Of a stretch of 64,000 nucleotides of DNA, positions 56,938 to 64,000 are shown in pieces. Numbering within the stretch: position 1 is the stretch's first letter; every line of letters begins with the position of its first letter. The DNA lies in the NCBI RefSeq assembly GCF_019429525.1, contig NZ_JAHXZL010000009.1, forward strand, positions 62,001 through 126,000, read 5' to 3'. The notes below the pieces were generated by a model. It had not been told where the DNA came from. It saw only the letters and a program-made list of their open reading frames with translations, and made no database searches. Position numbers and translations under genes: made by a program. The DNA is from Sphingomonas folli (GTDB taxonomy: Bacteria > Pseudomonadota > Alphaproteobacteria > Sphingomonadales > Sphingomonadaceae).

Positions 56938-57543
56938 TCAGAGCCGCGGACCGGCCACCGCGCGCTGGGTCTTCGCCGGCGTCTCGTCCAGCACCTTGGC
57001 GATCGCGGTCGAGCGCGGGTCGCGCTTGGCATATTCGCGCGCCGACATGCCGGCGAGATTGTCGGGCTGGTCGGGGTTGCCCCCGGCGGCGAGCACCGCG
57101 CGGACCAGGGTGAGGTCACGGCGCTGCACCGCGCGGATCAGCGGGGTCTCGCCGCTGCCGTCGGCGAGATTGGCGTTCGCCTTGGCGGTGCCGAGGATCT
57201 GCACCATCTCGGGCTGGCCGGCCTGGACCGCGAGCATCATCGGCGTCTCGCCGTCTCGGTCGCGCAGGTTCGGGTCGGCCCCCTTGGCGAGCAGGTAGCG
57301 CAGATAGGCCGTGTCGCCGCGCTTCACGACGATGTGGAGCGCGCCCTCGCCGGTGGTGACGTCGCGGGTGTTGATGATCGTCTGGCCGGGCTGGTCGAGC
57401 GTGGCGATCACCGCGTTGCCGTCGCCTTTCCGGATCGCCTCCAGGAACTTGTAGCTCTGCGACTGCTGCTGCGCCGCGGCGGGGAGGGGGAGCGTGCCGA
57501 GCGGGAGCAGCAGCGCGGCGGCGGGGAGCAGGCGGCGGATCAT
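56938..57543 (-). CDS. Periplasmic ankyrin-repeat protein
   Basis: A 201-residue exported protein. A signal peptide (MIRRLLPAAALLLPLG to PLPAAAQ) is followed by three to four ankyrin repeats: EGALHIVVKRGDTAYLRYLL, GADPNLRDRDGETPMMLAV, NANLADGSGETPLIRAV and GNPDQPDNLAGMSAREYA. Repeats mediate protein contacts; no enzymatic domain is present. In sphingomonads such genes often flank catalase or peroxidase genes, not seen here. It is divergent from the SCO gene. Confidence 0.85.
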   Translation of the reverse strand: MIRRLLPAAALLLPLGTLPLPAAAQQQSQSYKFLEAIRKGDGNAVIATLDQPGQTIINTRDVTTGEGALHIVVKRGDTAYLRYLLAKGADPNLRDRDGETPMMLAVQAGQPEMVQILGTAKANANLADGSGETPLIRAVQRRDLTLVRAVLAAGGNPDQPDNLAGMSAREYAKRDPRSTAIAKVLDETPAKTQRAVAGPRL

Positions 57544-57619
57544 GGGTCGGTCGGTCTCGCGTGGCCGGGGCGGGAAAGGGTTGCGGCGAGCGCTATAACG
57601 CATCACATCTGCCGCCACC

Positions 57620-58210
57620 ATGAACATGCGTCGACACGTCACCGCCGCGCTCGCGCTCGCGCTGGTCGGAGCGGTCGCGGGCTGCTCGAGCGAGCCGGCC
57701 GCGACCCCACCGCTCGCGGGCGCGCGGATCGGCGGCGCCTTCGCGCTGACCGACCAGGACGGGCGCGCGCGCACCGAGCGGGACTTCGCCGGCCAGTATC
57801 GCATCGTCTATTTCGGCTACACCTTCTGCCCCGACGTCTGCCCGACCGACGTCCAGAACATCGCCGCGGGGCTGCGGCTGATCGAGAAGAGCGAGCCGGC
57901 GCTCGCGGCGCGGATCACACCGATCTTCGTGACGGTGGACCCGGCGCGCGACACGCCCGCCGCGCTCAAGCGCTTCGTCTCGGCCTTCCACCCGCGGCTG
58001 GTCGGGCTGACCGGCACCCCGCAGCAGATCGCCGCCGCGGCCAAGACGTTCGGCATCTATTACGCGCGCGGCAAGGGCAATGCCGACGGCTATCTGATGG
58101 ACCACAGCCGCCAGATCTACCTGTTCGACCCGCAGGGGCGCCCGCTCGCGCTGCTGCCCGAGGGACCGCCCCAGGCGATCGCCGACGAGGTGCGCCGATG
58201 GGCGCGCTGA
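57620..58210 (+). CDS. SCO1/SenC-family copper chaperone-like protein
   Basis: A 196-residue thioredoxin-fold protein. The lipobox GCSSEP (Cys about residue 22) indicates membrane anchoring. The copper-binding site is YTFCPDVCPTDVQN, CxxxC near residue 76, with the third ligand His in MDHSRQIYLFDPQG near 158. It should aid assembly of the CuA centre of cytochrome c oxidase or act as a redox protein. It overlaps the YcgN-like gene by 13 bp. Confidence 0.92.
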   Translation: MNMRRHVTAALALALVGAVAGCSSEPAATPPLAGARIGGAFALTDQDGRARTERDFAGQYRIVYFGYTFCPDVCPTDVQNIAAGLRLIEKSEPALAARITPIFVTVDPARDTPAALKRFVSAFHPRLVGLTGTPQQIAAAAKTFGIYYARGKGNADGYLMDHSRQIYLFDPQGRPLALLPEGPPQAIADEVRRWAR

Positions 58211-58641
58211 CCGGCCGCTTCTGGGAGGACGTGCCGCTCGATCGGCTCGACCGCGCGCAATGGGAGGCGCTGTGCGACGGCTGCGGCAAATGCTGCCTGC
58301 ACAAATTGGAGGACGAGGACACCGGCGAGCTGGTCGCCACCAACGTCGCCTGCCGCCTGCTCGACCGCCGCAGCGGGCAATGTTCCAACTATCGCCACCG
58401 CCGCGCCTATGTCAGCGAGTGCGTGCGGCTGACGACGGGCAACGTCGACTCGATCGACTGGCTGCCGTCGACCTGCGCCTATCGGCTGCGCGCCAACGGC
58501 GAGCCGCTGCCCGAGTGGCATTATCTCGTCAGCGGCGACCGCGAGGCGGTGCATCGCGCCGGCCAGTCGGTGCGCGGCTGGACGATCAGCGAGGACGACG
58601 CGGGCGACCTCGAGCATCATATCGTCGACCGGGAGCTGTGA
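58198..58641 (+). CDS. YcgN-family cysteine-cluster protein
   Basis: A 147-residue protein of the YcgN (UPF0260) group with the zinc/iron cluster motif CDGCGKCCLHKLEDEDTGE around residue 26. Further cysteines, in VACRLLD, GQCSNY, SECVRL and STCAYR, complete a CxxCxxxCC-rich set. Function unknown; iron-sulfur or zinc binding is proposed from the motif. ATG 58198 lies within the end of the SCO gene, so the two are read together; a possible role with copper or cluster assembly is inference. Confidence 0.9.
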   Translation: MGALTGRFWEDVPLDRLDRAQWEALCDGCGKCCLHKLEDEDTGELVATNVACRLLDRRSGQCSNYRHRRAYVSECVRLTTGNVDSIDWLPSTCAYRLRANGEPLPEWHYLVSGDREAVHRAGQSVRGWTISEDDAGDLEHHIVDREL

Positions 58642-58648
58642 TCCGGCG

Positions 58649-59371
58649 GTGACCGGCGCGACCATCCCCGAGGACGCGATCGAGCTGGTGCGCAACCCGC
58701 GCGCGCGCCGCACCCGGCTCTCCTTCGATCCCACCAGCGGGCGGGTCCGACTGACACTGCCGCCGCGCGCGTCCGCGGCCAAGGCACTGCGATGGGCGGT
58801 CGTGCAGCACGCCTGGCTGGAGGCGCAGCGTGCCCGGCTGCCGCAACCGCGCCCGTTCGTGCCGGGCACGACGCTGACCGTCGACGACCGACCGCTGACG
58901 ATCGACCATCGCGCCGAGGCGCCGCGCACGCCGCGGGTAGAGGATGCGCGGCTCGTGGTCGGCGGCCCCGCGGAGATGGTCGAGCGGCGGGTCGCGGCGT
59001 GGCTGCGGCGCGAGGCGCTCGCGCTGCTCGCGGTCGATACCGCGCATTATGCGGCGCTGGCCGGCGTCACCGTCAGCGGCGTGAGCGTCGGCGACCCGCG
59101 CGGGCGCTGGGGCAGCTGCGCGCACCACGGCGCGATCCGCTACAGCTGGCGGCTGGTGCTGGCGCCGCGCGCGGTGCGCCGCGCCACCGCGGCGCATGAG
59201 GTGGCGCATCGCGTCCACATGGACCATTCGCCGCGCTTCCACGCCCTGGTCGCCGAGCTGTACGGCCGCGAACCCGTCGCCGAGCGCGATTGGCTACGCG
59301 CCAACGGCGCCGCGCTTCACTGGTACGGGCGGTCGCCCGACGGGTCGCCCGCGGGAGCGCGCGGCGGCTGA
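58649..59371 (+). CDS. DUF45 (YgjP-like) metallopeptidase
   Basis: A 240-residue zinc peptidase of the DUF45/SprT-like kind. The zinc motif HEVAH is in TAAHEVAHRVHMDHSPRFH near residue 188, with a third His in the same stretch. The preceding GDPRGRWGSCAHHGAIRYSWRLV is also conserved. GTG start after the YcgN stop with a 7-bp gap. The last 55 bp overlap the 3' end of the convergent PBP1a gene, where the C-terminus becomes Gly/Arg-rich (SPDGSPAGARGG). Confidence 0.85.
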   Translation: MTGATIPEDAIELVRNPRARRTRLSFDPTSGRVRLTLPPRASAAKALRWAVVQHAWLEAQRARLPQPRPFVPGTTLTVDDRPLTIDHRAEAPRTPRVEDARLVVGGPAEMVERRVAAWLRREALALLAVDTAHYAALAGVTVSGVSVGDPRGRWGSCAHHGAIRYSWRLVLAPRAVRRATAAHEVAHRVHMDHSPRFHALVAELYGREPVAERDWLRANGAALHWYGRSPDGSPAGARGG

Positions 59372-61527
59372 GCGCGCGGGGCGCGATCCCGAGACTGGTC
59401 GCGCCCCTGGTCGCGTCCCTGGTCGCGCTGCGGGCGGCCGGTGACCCGATCGAGCCACTCCTGATCGAGCCGCTGCGCCGGCGCCGGCGGCGGGGCGTCG
59501 CGCGGGTCGGTCCCGTCGTCGGTCGCGGCATCGTCGTCGCGTGCGCGCGGTACCGGCTGTACCACCGGTCGCTCGGGACCGAACACCGGTGCCTGTGGGT
59601 CCGCCGGTGCGCCGGGATCGAGTGCATAGCCGTCGTCGCCCACGAAGGCCGCATTGTCCGGCGCGCCGTAATAGCTCTCGGCGTCGGGCTCGAGCTGCGC
59701 CTCGGGCAGCGTCACCTGGGTGTCGAACTGCTCGATCGGGCGGTTGGCCACCGCCTGGCGCATGAACTGCGCGAAGGCGCGAGCGGGCGCGGTGCCGCCG
59801 TGCAGCCCGCCGACCGGCTTGGCGTCGTCGCGCCCCATCCACACGCCGGTGGTCAGCCCCGAGGAGAAACCGAGGAACCAGCCGTCCTTGCTGCTGGTGG
59901 TGGTGCCGGTCTTGCCCGCCACCGGGCGGCCGATCTGCGCGGCGCGGCCGGTGCCGGTATTGACCGTGGTCTGGAGCAGGTCGATCATCTGCGCCGCGAC
60001 GTTGGGCGCGACCAGCACGTGGCTGCGGTCGACCTCGTGGCGATAGATCTCCTCGCCCTCGGCGGTGACCCGCGTGATCCCGAACGGCGTCACCGCGACG
60101 CCCTTGTTGCCGACGCTGGCGAAGGCGCGGGTCATGTCGATCACGCGCACCTCCGAGGTGCCGAGCACCATCGAGGGATGCGTGTTGACCGCGGTGGTGA
60201 TGCCGAAGCGCCGCGCCATGTCGGCCACCGTCTGGAACCCGACCGCATAGCCGAGCTTGGCCGCGATCGTGTTGAGCGAGAAAGCGAAGGCGGTGCGCAG
60301 CGTGACCTCGCCCGAGAAGCGCCGCGAGTCGTTGCGCGGGCTCCAGCCGTCGATCGTGACCGGCTCGTCGACCTCGCGGTCCTCGGGCGTGCGCCCGGCC
60401 TCGAGCGCGGACAGATAGACGAACAGCTTGAACGACGAGCCCGGCTGGCGCTGGGCCTTGGTGGCGCGATTGTAGTTGGAGCTGACATAGTCGGTACCGC
60501 CGACCATCGCGCGGACCGATCCGTCGCGGTCGAGCGCGACGAGCGCGCCCTGCGTGCCCGCGGGAGCGTTGGCGCGCACCGCCTCGTCGGCCGCGCGCTG
60601 CATCGCGGGGTCGAGCGTGGTCCACACCTCGAGCGGCTTCTCGGTCTCGTCGATCAGCAGCTCGAGCTGGGGCAACGCCCAGTCGGTGAAATAGCGGACG
60701 CTGTTCTGCCGCGGCGCGGGCGCGAGGCGGACGTCGTTGGGATCGGCGGCGGCGGCCTGGCCCGGTGTGATGAAGCCGTTGCGCACCATCTGCTGGATCA
60801 CCACCCCGGCGCGCCCGACCGCGGCCTCGGCGTCGGCGGTGGGGGAGTAATTGGACGGCGCCTTCACCAGGCCCGCGATCACCGCCGCCTCGGTGAGGCT
60901 CAGCTGGCTCGCGCCATGGCCGAAGAACTTGCGGCTGGCGGCATCGATGCCATAGGCGCCGCCGCCGTAATAGACCTTGTTGAGGTACAGCTCGAGGATC
61001 TGGTCCTTGCTGAACTTGCGCTCGATCGCGAGCGCCAGGATCGCCTCGCGGAACTTGCGGCCGAACTTCTTCTGGTTGTTGAGGAAGACCGTGCGCGCGA
61101 GCTGCTGGGTGATGGTCGAGCCGCCCTGCACCCAATGGCCGCGCTCGTAGCGCACGCCGACCGAGCGGGCGATGCCGATCGGGTCGACGCCGAGATGGCT
61201 GCGGAAGCGCCGGTCCTCCACCGCGATCGTCGCGTCGGACATCACCTGGGGGATGCGGTCGTAGCTCAGCCACTGGCCGTAGCTCGGGCCGAGCGACACC
61301 AGCACGCTGCCGTCGGCGGCATGGACGCGCACCATCTGCCCGTTGGGCGAGGATTTGAGCGACTCGAAGCTCGGCAGCTGCGAGCGCGCGATATACACCG
61401 CCACCACCAGCGCGCCGACCGCGAGCACCGCGAGCGCGAGCAGCGTCTTCAGCGCGACGCTCAGCCGACGCCGCCACGGGGAGCGCGCCGGGCGCGAGCG
61501 GGAGGTGCGGGAGGGGGCGCGGGCCAT
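59317..61527 (-). CDS. Penicillin-binding protein 1A, bifunctional
   Basis: A 736-residue peptidoglycan glycosyltransferase and transpeptidase. One N-terminal membrane helix (about 26-48) is followed by a GT51 domain with VEDRRFRSHLGVDPIGIARS, GGSTITQQLAR and KILELYLN-like DQILELYLNKVYYG. The transpeptidase has GSSFKLF, the SxN in FSLNTIAAK and the KTGTT motif. The tail beyond 640 is a low-complexity region with RDQGRDQGRDQSRDR. The end overlaps the convergent DUF45 gene. It probably works at the septum or side wall; the exact class (PBP1a/PBP1b/PBPC) is by similarity. Confidence 0.93.
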   Translation of the reverse strand: MARAPSRTSRSRPARSPWRRRLSVALKTLLALAVLAVGALVVAVYIARSQLPSFESLKSSPNGQMVRVHAADGSVLVSLGPSYGQWLSYDRIPQVMSDATIAVEDRRFRSHLGVDPIGIARSVGVRYERGHWVQGGSTITQQLARTVFLNNQKKFGRKFREAILALAIERKFSKDQILELYLNKVYYGGGAYGIDAASRKFFGHGASQLSLTEAAVIAGLVKAPSNYSPTADAEAAVGRAGVVIQQMVRNGFITPGQAAAADPNDVRLAPAPRQNSVRYFTDWALPQLELLIDETEKPLEVWTTLDPAMQRAADEAVRANAPAGTQGALVALDRDGSVRAMVGGTDYVSSNYNRATKAQRQPGSSFKLFVYLSALEAGRTPEDREVDEPVTIDGWSPRNDSRRFSGEVTLRTAFAFSLNTIAAKLGYAVGFQTVADMARRFGITTAVNTHPSMVLGTSEVRVIDMTRAFASVGNKGVAVTPFGITRVTAEGEEIYRHEVDRSHVLVAPNVAAQMIDLLQTTVNTGTGRAAQIGRPVAGKTGTTTSSKDGWFLGFSSGLTTGVWMGRDDAKPVGGLHGGTAPARAFAQFMRQAVANRPIEQFDTQVTLPEAQLEPDAESYYGAPDNAAFVGDDGYALDPGAPADPQAPVFGPERPVVQPVPRARDDDAATDDGTDPRDAPPPAPAQRLDQEWLDRVTGRPQRDQGRDQGRDQSRDRAPRAQPPRAPAGDPSGDRPYQ

Positions 61528-61693
61528 GGCGTCGGCCCTGGCGGATAGTGGCTTGAGCCAGGCTTAACAAGCGACTTGGCGCGCGATTAACTCGCTGCGG
61601 TGATCGGCGTAGGCGGCATGGGCATGGGAGATGTCGCAGGTGGAGCCGAGGGATGAGGCGCGGTCTGCGTCGCGACGGCGCGCCGCCGGGTGG

Positions 61694-62776
61694 CTATTCT
61701 TCCCCGATCCGGGTCCATCGCGCCAGCATCTCGAGCATACCCGCGCGGGCGAGCGGCGCCAGCAGCGGGGCGGCGAGCAGCGGATGCTCGGCGACCGCGC
61801 GCACCGCTCCCGCCACCGCCACCGGTCGACCGGCGCGGCGAGCGAAGCGCGCCTGCCACGATTCCGCCGCGTTCGCGCCCCCGTCGCGCCACGCCGCGGC
61901 CGCGCTCTTGCCGCTCGCGAGCGCGATCCCCATGCCCTCGCCGGCGAGCGAGGGGATCACCGCGGCCTGGTCACCGAGCCGGAACAGGCCGGCCGCGCTC
62001 GACCTCGCACGCCATCCGTAGGGCACGTTGGCGACCGCCTCGATCGCGCCGTCGGCCGCGCCGCCGAGCCGCTCGCCCAGCGCCGGCGCCTCCATCGCGA
62101 GCGTGTCGAGCAGCCGCGCGGGCGTGCCCGCCGCGGTCAGCCGCGAGCGGCGCAGCGCGAGGCAGATGTTGGTGCTGCCGTCCTCCTGCCGCACCACCCC
62201 CGCATAGCCGCCGCGGAACAGGTGGAGCTCGACCGCGTCGCCGACCAATCGTGCCAGCGCGAGCGAGTCGGCCCGGCGCGTGCGCAGTCCCAGCGCGGGG
62301 TCACCCTCCGGCGCCGGGCGAGCGGCGCCGCGCACGTCGTGCTTGCCGCTGGCCAGGAAGAGCGCGTCGCACGCCAACACCGCCCCGTCGGCGGTGCGTA
62401 CGCAGCCGTCCTCGACCGCGCGCGCCGCAAGGCCGCGCTCCACCGCCGCACCGTCCTCGGCGGCGCGCGCGAGCAGCAGCGAGTCGAGCCGGTGGCGCGA
62501 GACGCCGCGCGCGGGCGCGGGTAGCGGCGCCTCGACCACGCGACCCGCGGCGAACAGACGAACGTGCCGCACCACCGCGGCGCCGAGTGCCTCGGGGTCG
62601 ACGCCGAGCCGCTCCACCGCGGCGAGCGTGCGCCAGCTGAGAAAGCCGCCGCACAGGGCGTCGCCGGTCTCGCGCGTCCGCTCGATCACCAGCGGGCGCA
62701 CGCCGGCGCGCGCGAGCGTGATCGCCGCCGCCGCCCCGGCGGGCCCGCCGCCCAGGATCAGCGGCGCTCGACGCAC
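61694..62776 (-). CDS. FAD-dependent oxidoreductase of the polyketide cluster
   Basis: A 360-residue FAD monooxygenase/reductase of the geranylgeranyl-reductase-like group. The Rossmann motif LILGGGPAGAAAAITLARAG opens at residues 6-25, and the second FAD motif GLFRLGDQAAVIPSLAGEGM is around 265-285. The central LCGGFLSWRTLAAVERLGV is characteristic. The GTG start at 62776 overlaps the end of the methyltransferase by 19 bp. It would oxidise or reduce the polyketide ring; its partner genes are the next two. The real product is not predicted. Confidence 0.85.
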   Translation of the reverse strand: MRRAPLILGGGPAGAAAAITLARAGVRPLVIERTRETGDALCGGFLSWRTLAAVERLGVDPEALGAAVVRHVRLFAAGRVVEAPLPAPARGVSRHRLDSLLLARAAEDGAAVERGLAARAVEDGCVRTADGAVLACDALFLASGKHDVRGAARPAPEGDPALGLRTRRADSLALARLVGDAVELHLFRGGYAGVVRQEDGSTNICLALRRSRLTAAGTPARLLDTLAMEAPALGERLGGAADGAIEAVANVPYGWRARSSAAGLFRLGDQAAVIPSLAGEGMGIALASGKSAAAAWRDGGANAAESWQARFARRAGRPVAVAGAVRAVAEHPLLAAPLLAPLARAGMLEMLARWTRIGEE

Positions 62777-63453
62777 AGCCGGTACGGGAAGGCGCGATAG
62801 ACGCGCGCGTCGCGCACGCCCGCGGCGGCGAGCAGCGGCACCCACTCGTCGGGGCGGTAGCTTCGCGCGATCGAGACATGGCCGTCGTGCCGCACGATCG
62901 GGTGCCAGCCGAAGCCGCGCGCGAGCAGCGGCCAGGCGCGATAGGCGAGCCCGTGGCGATGGAGGTCGTTGACCAGCCAGCCGACCCGCGCGTGCTGCTC
63001 CATCCACGCGAGGAAGGCGACGAGTTCGTCGCGCGTCATGTGATGCGCCACCAGGCTCGAGATCACCAGGTCCCAGGATTCGTCGCCGAGCGCGCGATAG
63101 TCGCCGACGCGCCAGTCCACCGCGAGCCCCGCCGGGCTGTGCGCCAGTGCGGCGGCTCGGCTCCGCTCGTTCTGGTCGACCCCGACGAGCTCGAACGCGA
63201 CGTCCCGCCGCTCGCCCCAGCGCGCGATCCGCCGCAGCATGTCGCCGTCGCCGTAGCCGACGTCGAGCAGCCGGTAGCGCCCGCCCGGCCTGCACGCGCG
63301 GCGCAGGAAGGCGAGGGTGGGGCGCGCCGCCAGCGTCACGCGGTTGACGCGGGCGAGATCGGCCACCACCGCGGCATAGACCGACGGGTCGAGGTCGTCG
63401 GCGTCCATCAGTTCGTCCGCGACGCGCCGCTCGGCGAGCGAGGACGCGCTCAC
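62758..63453 (-). CDS. Class I methyltransferase of the polyketide cluster
   Basis: A 231-residue SAM-dependent methyltransferase. Motif I is YRLLDVGYGDGDMLRRIARW, and motif II GVDQNERS lies about 15 residues on. WDLVISSLVAHHMTRDELVAFL is motif post-II. The protein is likely to methylate the polyketide product or a precursor. Start GTG overlaps the PKS stop as GTGA. The stop overlaps the oxidoreductase. Confidence 0.85.
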   Translation of the reverse strand: MSASSLAERRVADELMDADDLDPSVYAAVVADLARVNRVTLAARPTLAFLRRACRPGGRYRLLDVGYGDGDMLRRIARWGERRDVAFELVGVDQNERSRAAALAHSPAGLAVDWRVGDYRALGDESWDLVISSLVAHHMTRDELVAFLAWMEQHARVGWLVNDLHRHGLAYRAWPLLARGFGWHPIVRHDGHVSIARSYRPDEWVPLLAAAGVRDARVYRAFPYRLCVERR

Positions 63454-64000
63454 GGCGCGCTGCGGAAGGCGATCCCCTCCGCCGCCATCCCCGGCCCGAA
63501 GGCCAGTGCCACGCCGTGCCGCACCGGCGCGCCGCGGAGCACGCGCGCCAGCACGAAGAGCAGCGTCGCCGAGGACATGTTGCCGCAGTCGCGCAGCACC
63601 GCGCGCGAGTCGGCGAGCATCTCGGCGGGCAGTGCCAGCGCCTGCTCGACCGAGTCGAGGATCGAGCGGCCGCCGGCATGGACCGCCCAGCGGTCGACCG
63701 GCGCGCCCCCGGTGAGCGACTCGACCAGCGCGGGCGCGCGCAGCGCCACGCCCAATCGGCCGGGCACCTCGCCCGAGAGATGCATCGCGAAGCCGCGGTC
63801 GGTGATGTCCCAGCGGATCAGCCGGTCGGATTCCTCCAAGGCGGCGCTGAACGGACGCTCCAGCGCGAGCCCGCCCGGTGCCGCGGTGACGAGCGCCGCG
63901 GCGGCGCCGTCCCCGAACTGGAGCATGGCCAGCAGCGGCTCCAGCTCGCCGCTCGCCTGGAGGTGGAGCGTCGACAGCTCGACCGTGACGACGAGCACGC
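63450..64000 (-). CDS. Type III polyketide synthase, C-terminal part
   Basis: The last 183 residues of a chalcone/stilbene synthase-like enzyme; the frame is open at the right edge, so the N-terminal half with the catalytic Cys is outside the window. The catalytic His is in DRWAVHAGGRSILDSVE and the catalytic Asn in LRDCGNMSSATLLFVL. The segment QFGDGAAAALV is the typical GDGAAA. Bacterial relatives make alkylresorcinols, alkylpyrones or phloroglucinols. With the methyltransferase and FAD enzyme this forms a three-gene cluster common in sphingomonads. The starting ATG at the edge must not be taken as the real start. Confidence 0.92.
   Translation of the reverse strand, partial: VLVVTVELSTLHLQASGELEPLLAMLQFGDGAAAALVTAAPGGLALERPFSAALEESDRLIRWDITDRGFAMHLSGEVPGRLGVALRAPALVESLTGGAPVDRWAVHAGGRSILDSVEQALALPAEMLADSRAVLRDCGNMSSATLLFVLARVLRGAPVRHGVALAFGPGMAAEGIAFRSAP

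Overview
This is chromosomal DNA of a very GC-rich alphaproteobacterium, most likely a Sphingomonas-like sphingomonad. The reasons are the mnmE-mnmG-rsmG-parA-parB block next to leuS-lptE-holA, the TorF-type porin, DUF3576, MmcB with a GTTC-N7-GTTC SOS box, an Atm1-type exporter, and several families of short dispersed palindromic repeats. I see no prophage, insertion sequence, CRISPR array or rRNA operon. One tRNA gene was found. The gene at each end (ribH on the left, a type III polyketide synthase on the right) is cut by the window edge.

Layout. 1-3.1 kb: ribH end, DUF72 protein, HPP membrane protein, cupin, tRNA-Gly. 3.2-8.1 kb: an OmpR-type two-component system, a SulP transporter preceded by a short overlapping leader reading frame, and a TorF-family porin. 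8.2-15.3 kb: aspartate kinase, ubiG, Atm1-type ABC exporter, methionine aminopeptidase behind a ParD-like gene, a repeat-rich gap, and a dienelactone-hydrolase-like enzyme. 15.4-25.4 kb: DUF885 protein, rpiB-glyA-small protein-nrdR, a GIY-YIG/TrmJ fusion, a double winged-helix regulator, dctA and fumC. 25.6-30.2 kb: complex I accessory subunit, dnaK-dnaJ-era. 30.4-34.8 kb: an EmrB/EmrA/outer-membrane-factor tripartite exporter operon. 34.8-38.5 kb: a glycosyltransferase locus with a membrane protein. 38.6-42.3 kb: clpB and a small predicted beta-barrel protein. 42.4-46.9 kb: DUF3576 lipoprotein-leuS-lptE-holA. 47.1-52.7 kb: the minus-strand chain DUF6489-mnmE-mnmG-rsmG-parA-parB with two parS-like sites inside it. 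52.8-61.5 kb: a second dienelactone hydrolase, a ThiE-like protein, YggS, a HAD phosphatase, PdeM, SOS-controlled MmcB, ankyrin, SCO, YcgN, a DUF45 peptidase and PBP1a. 61.7-64 kb: a type III polyketide synthase-methyltransferase-FAD reductase cluster.

Most operons are packed with ATGA, GTGA or TGATG overlaps, so translational coupling is a theme. dnaK and clpB both carry plausible heat-shock sigma (RpoH) promoters. The items most worth a second look are the GIY-YIG/TrmJ fusion, the ParD-like/methionine aminopeptidase pair, the covarying hairpin repeats, a palindromic element carried inside an outer-membrane-factor gene, two leader micro-ORFs that overlap the next start codon, a shortened MnmG, and the parS and SOS sites.
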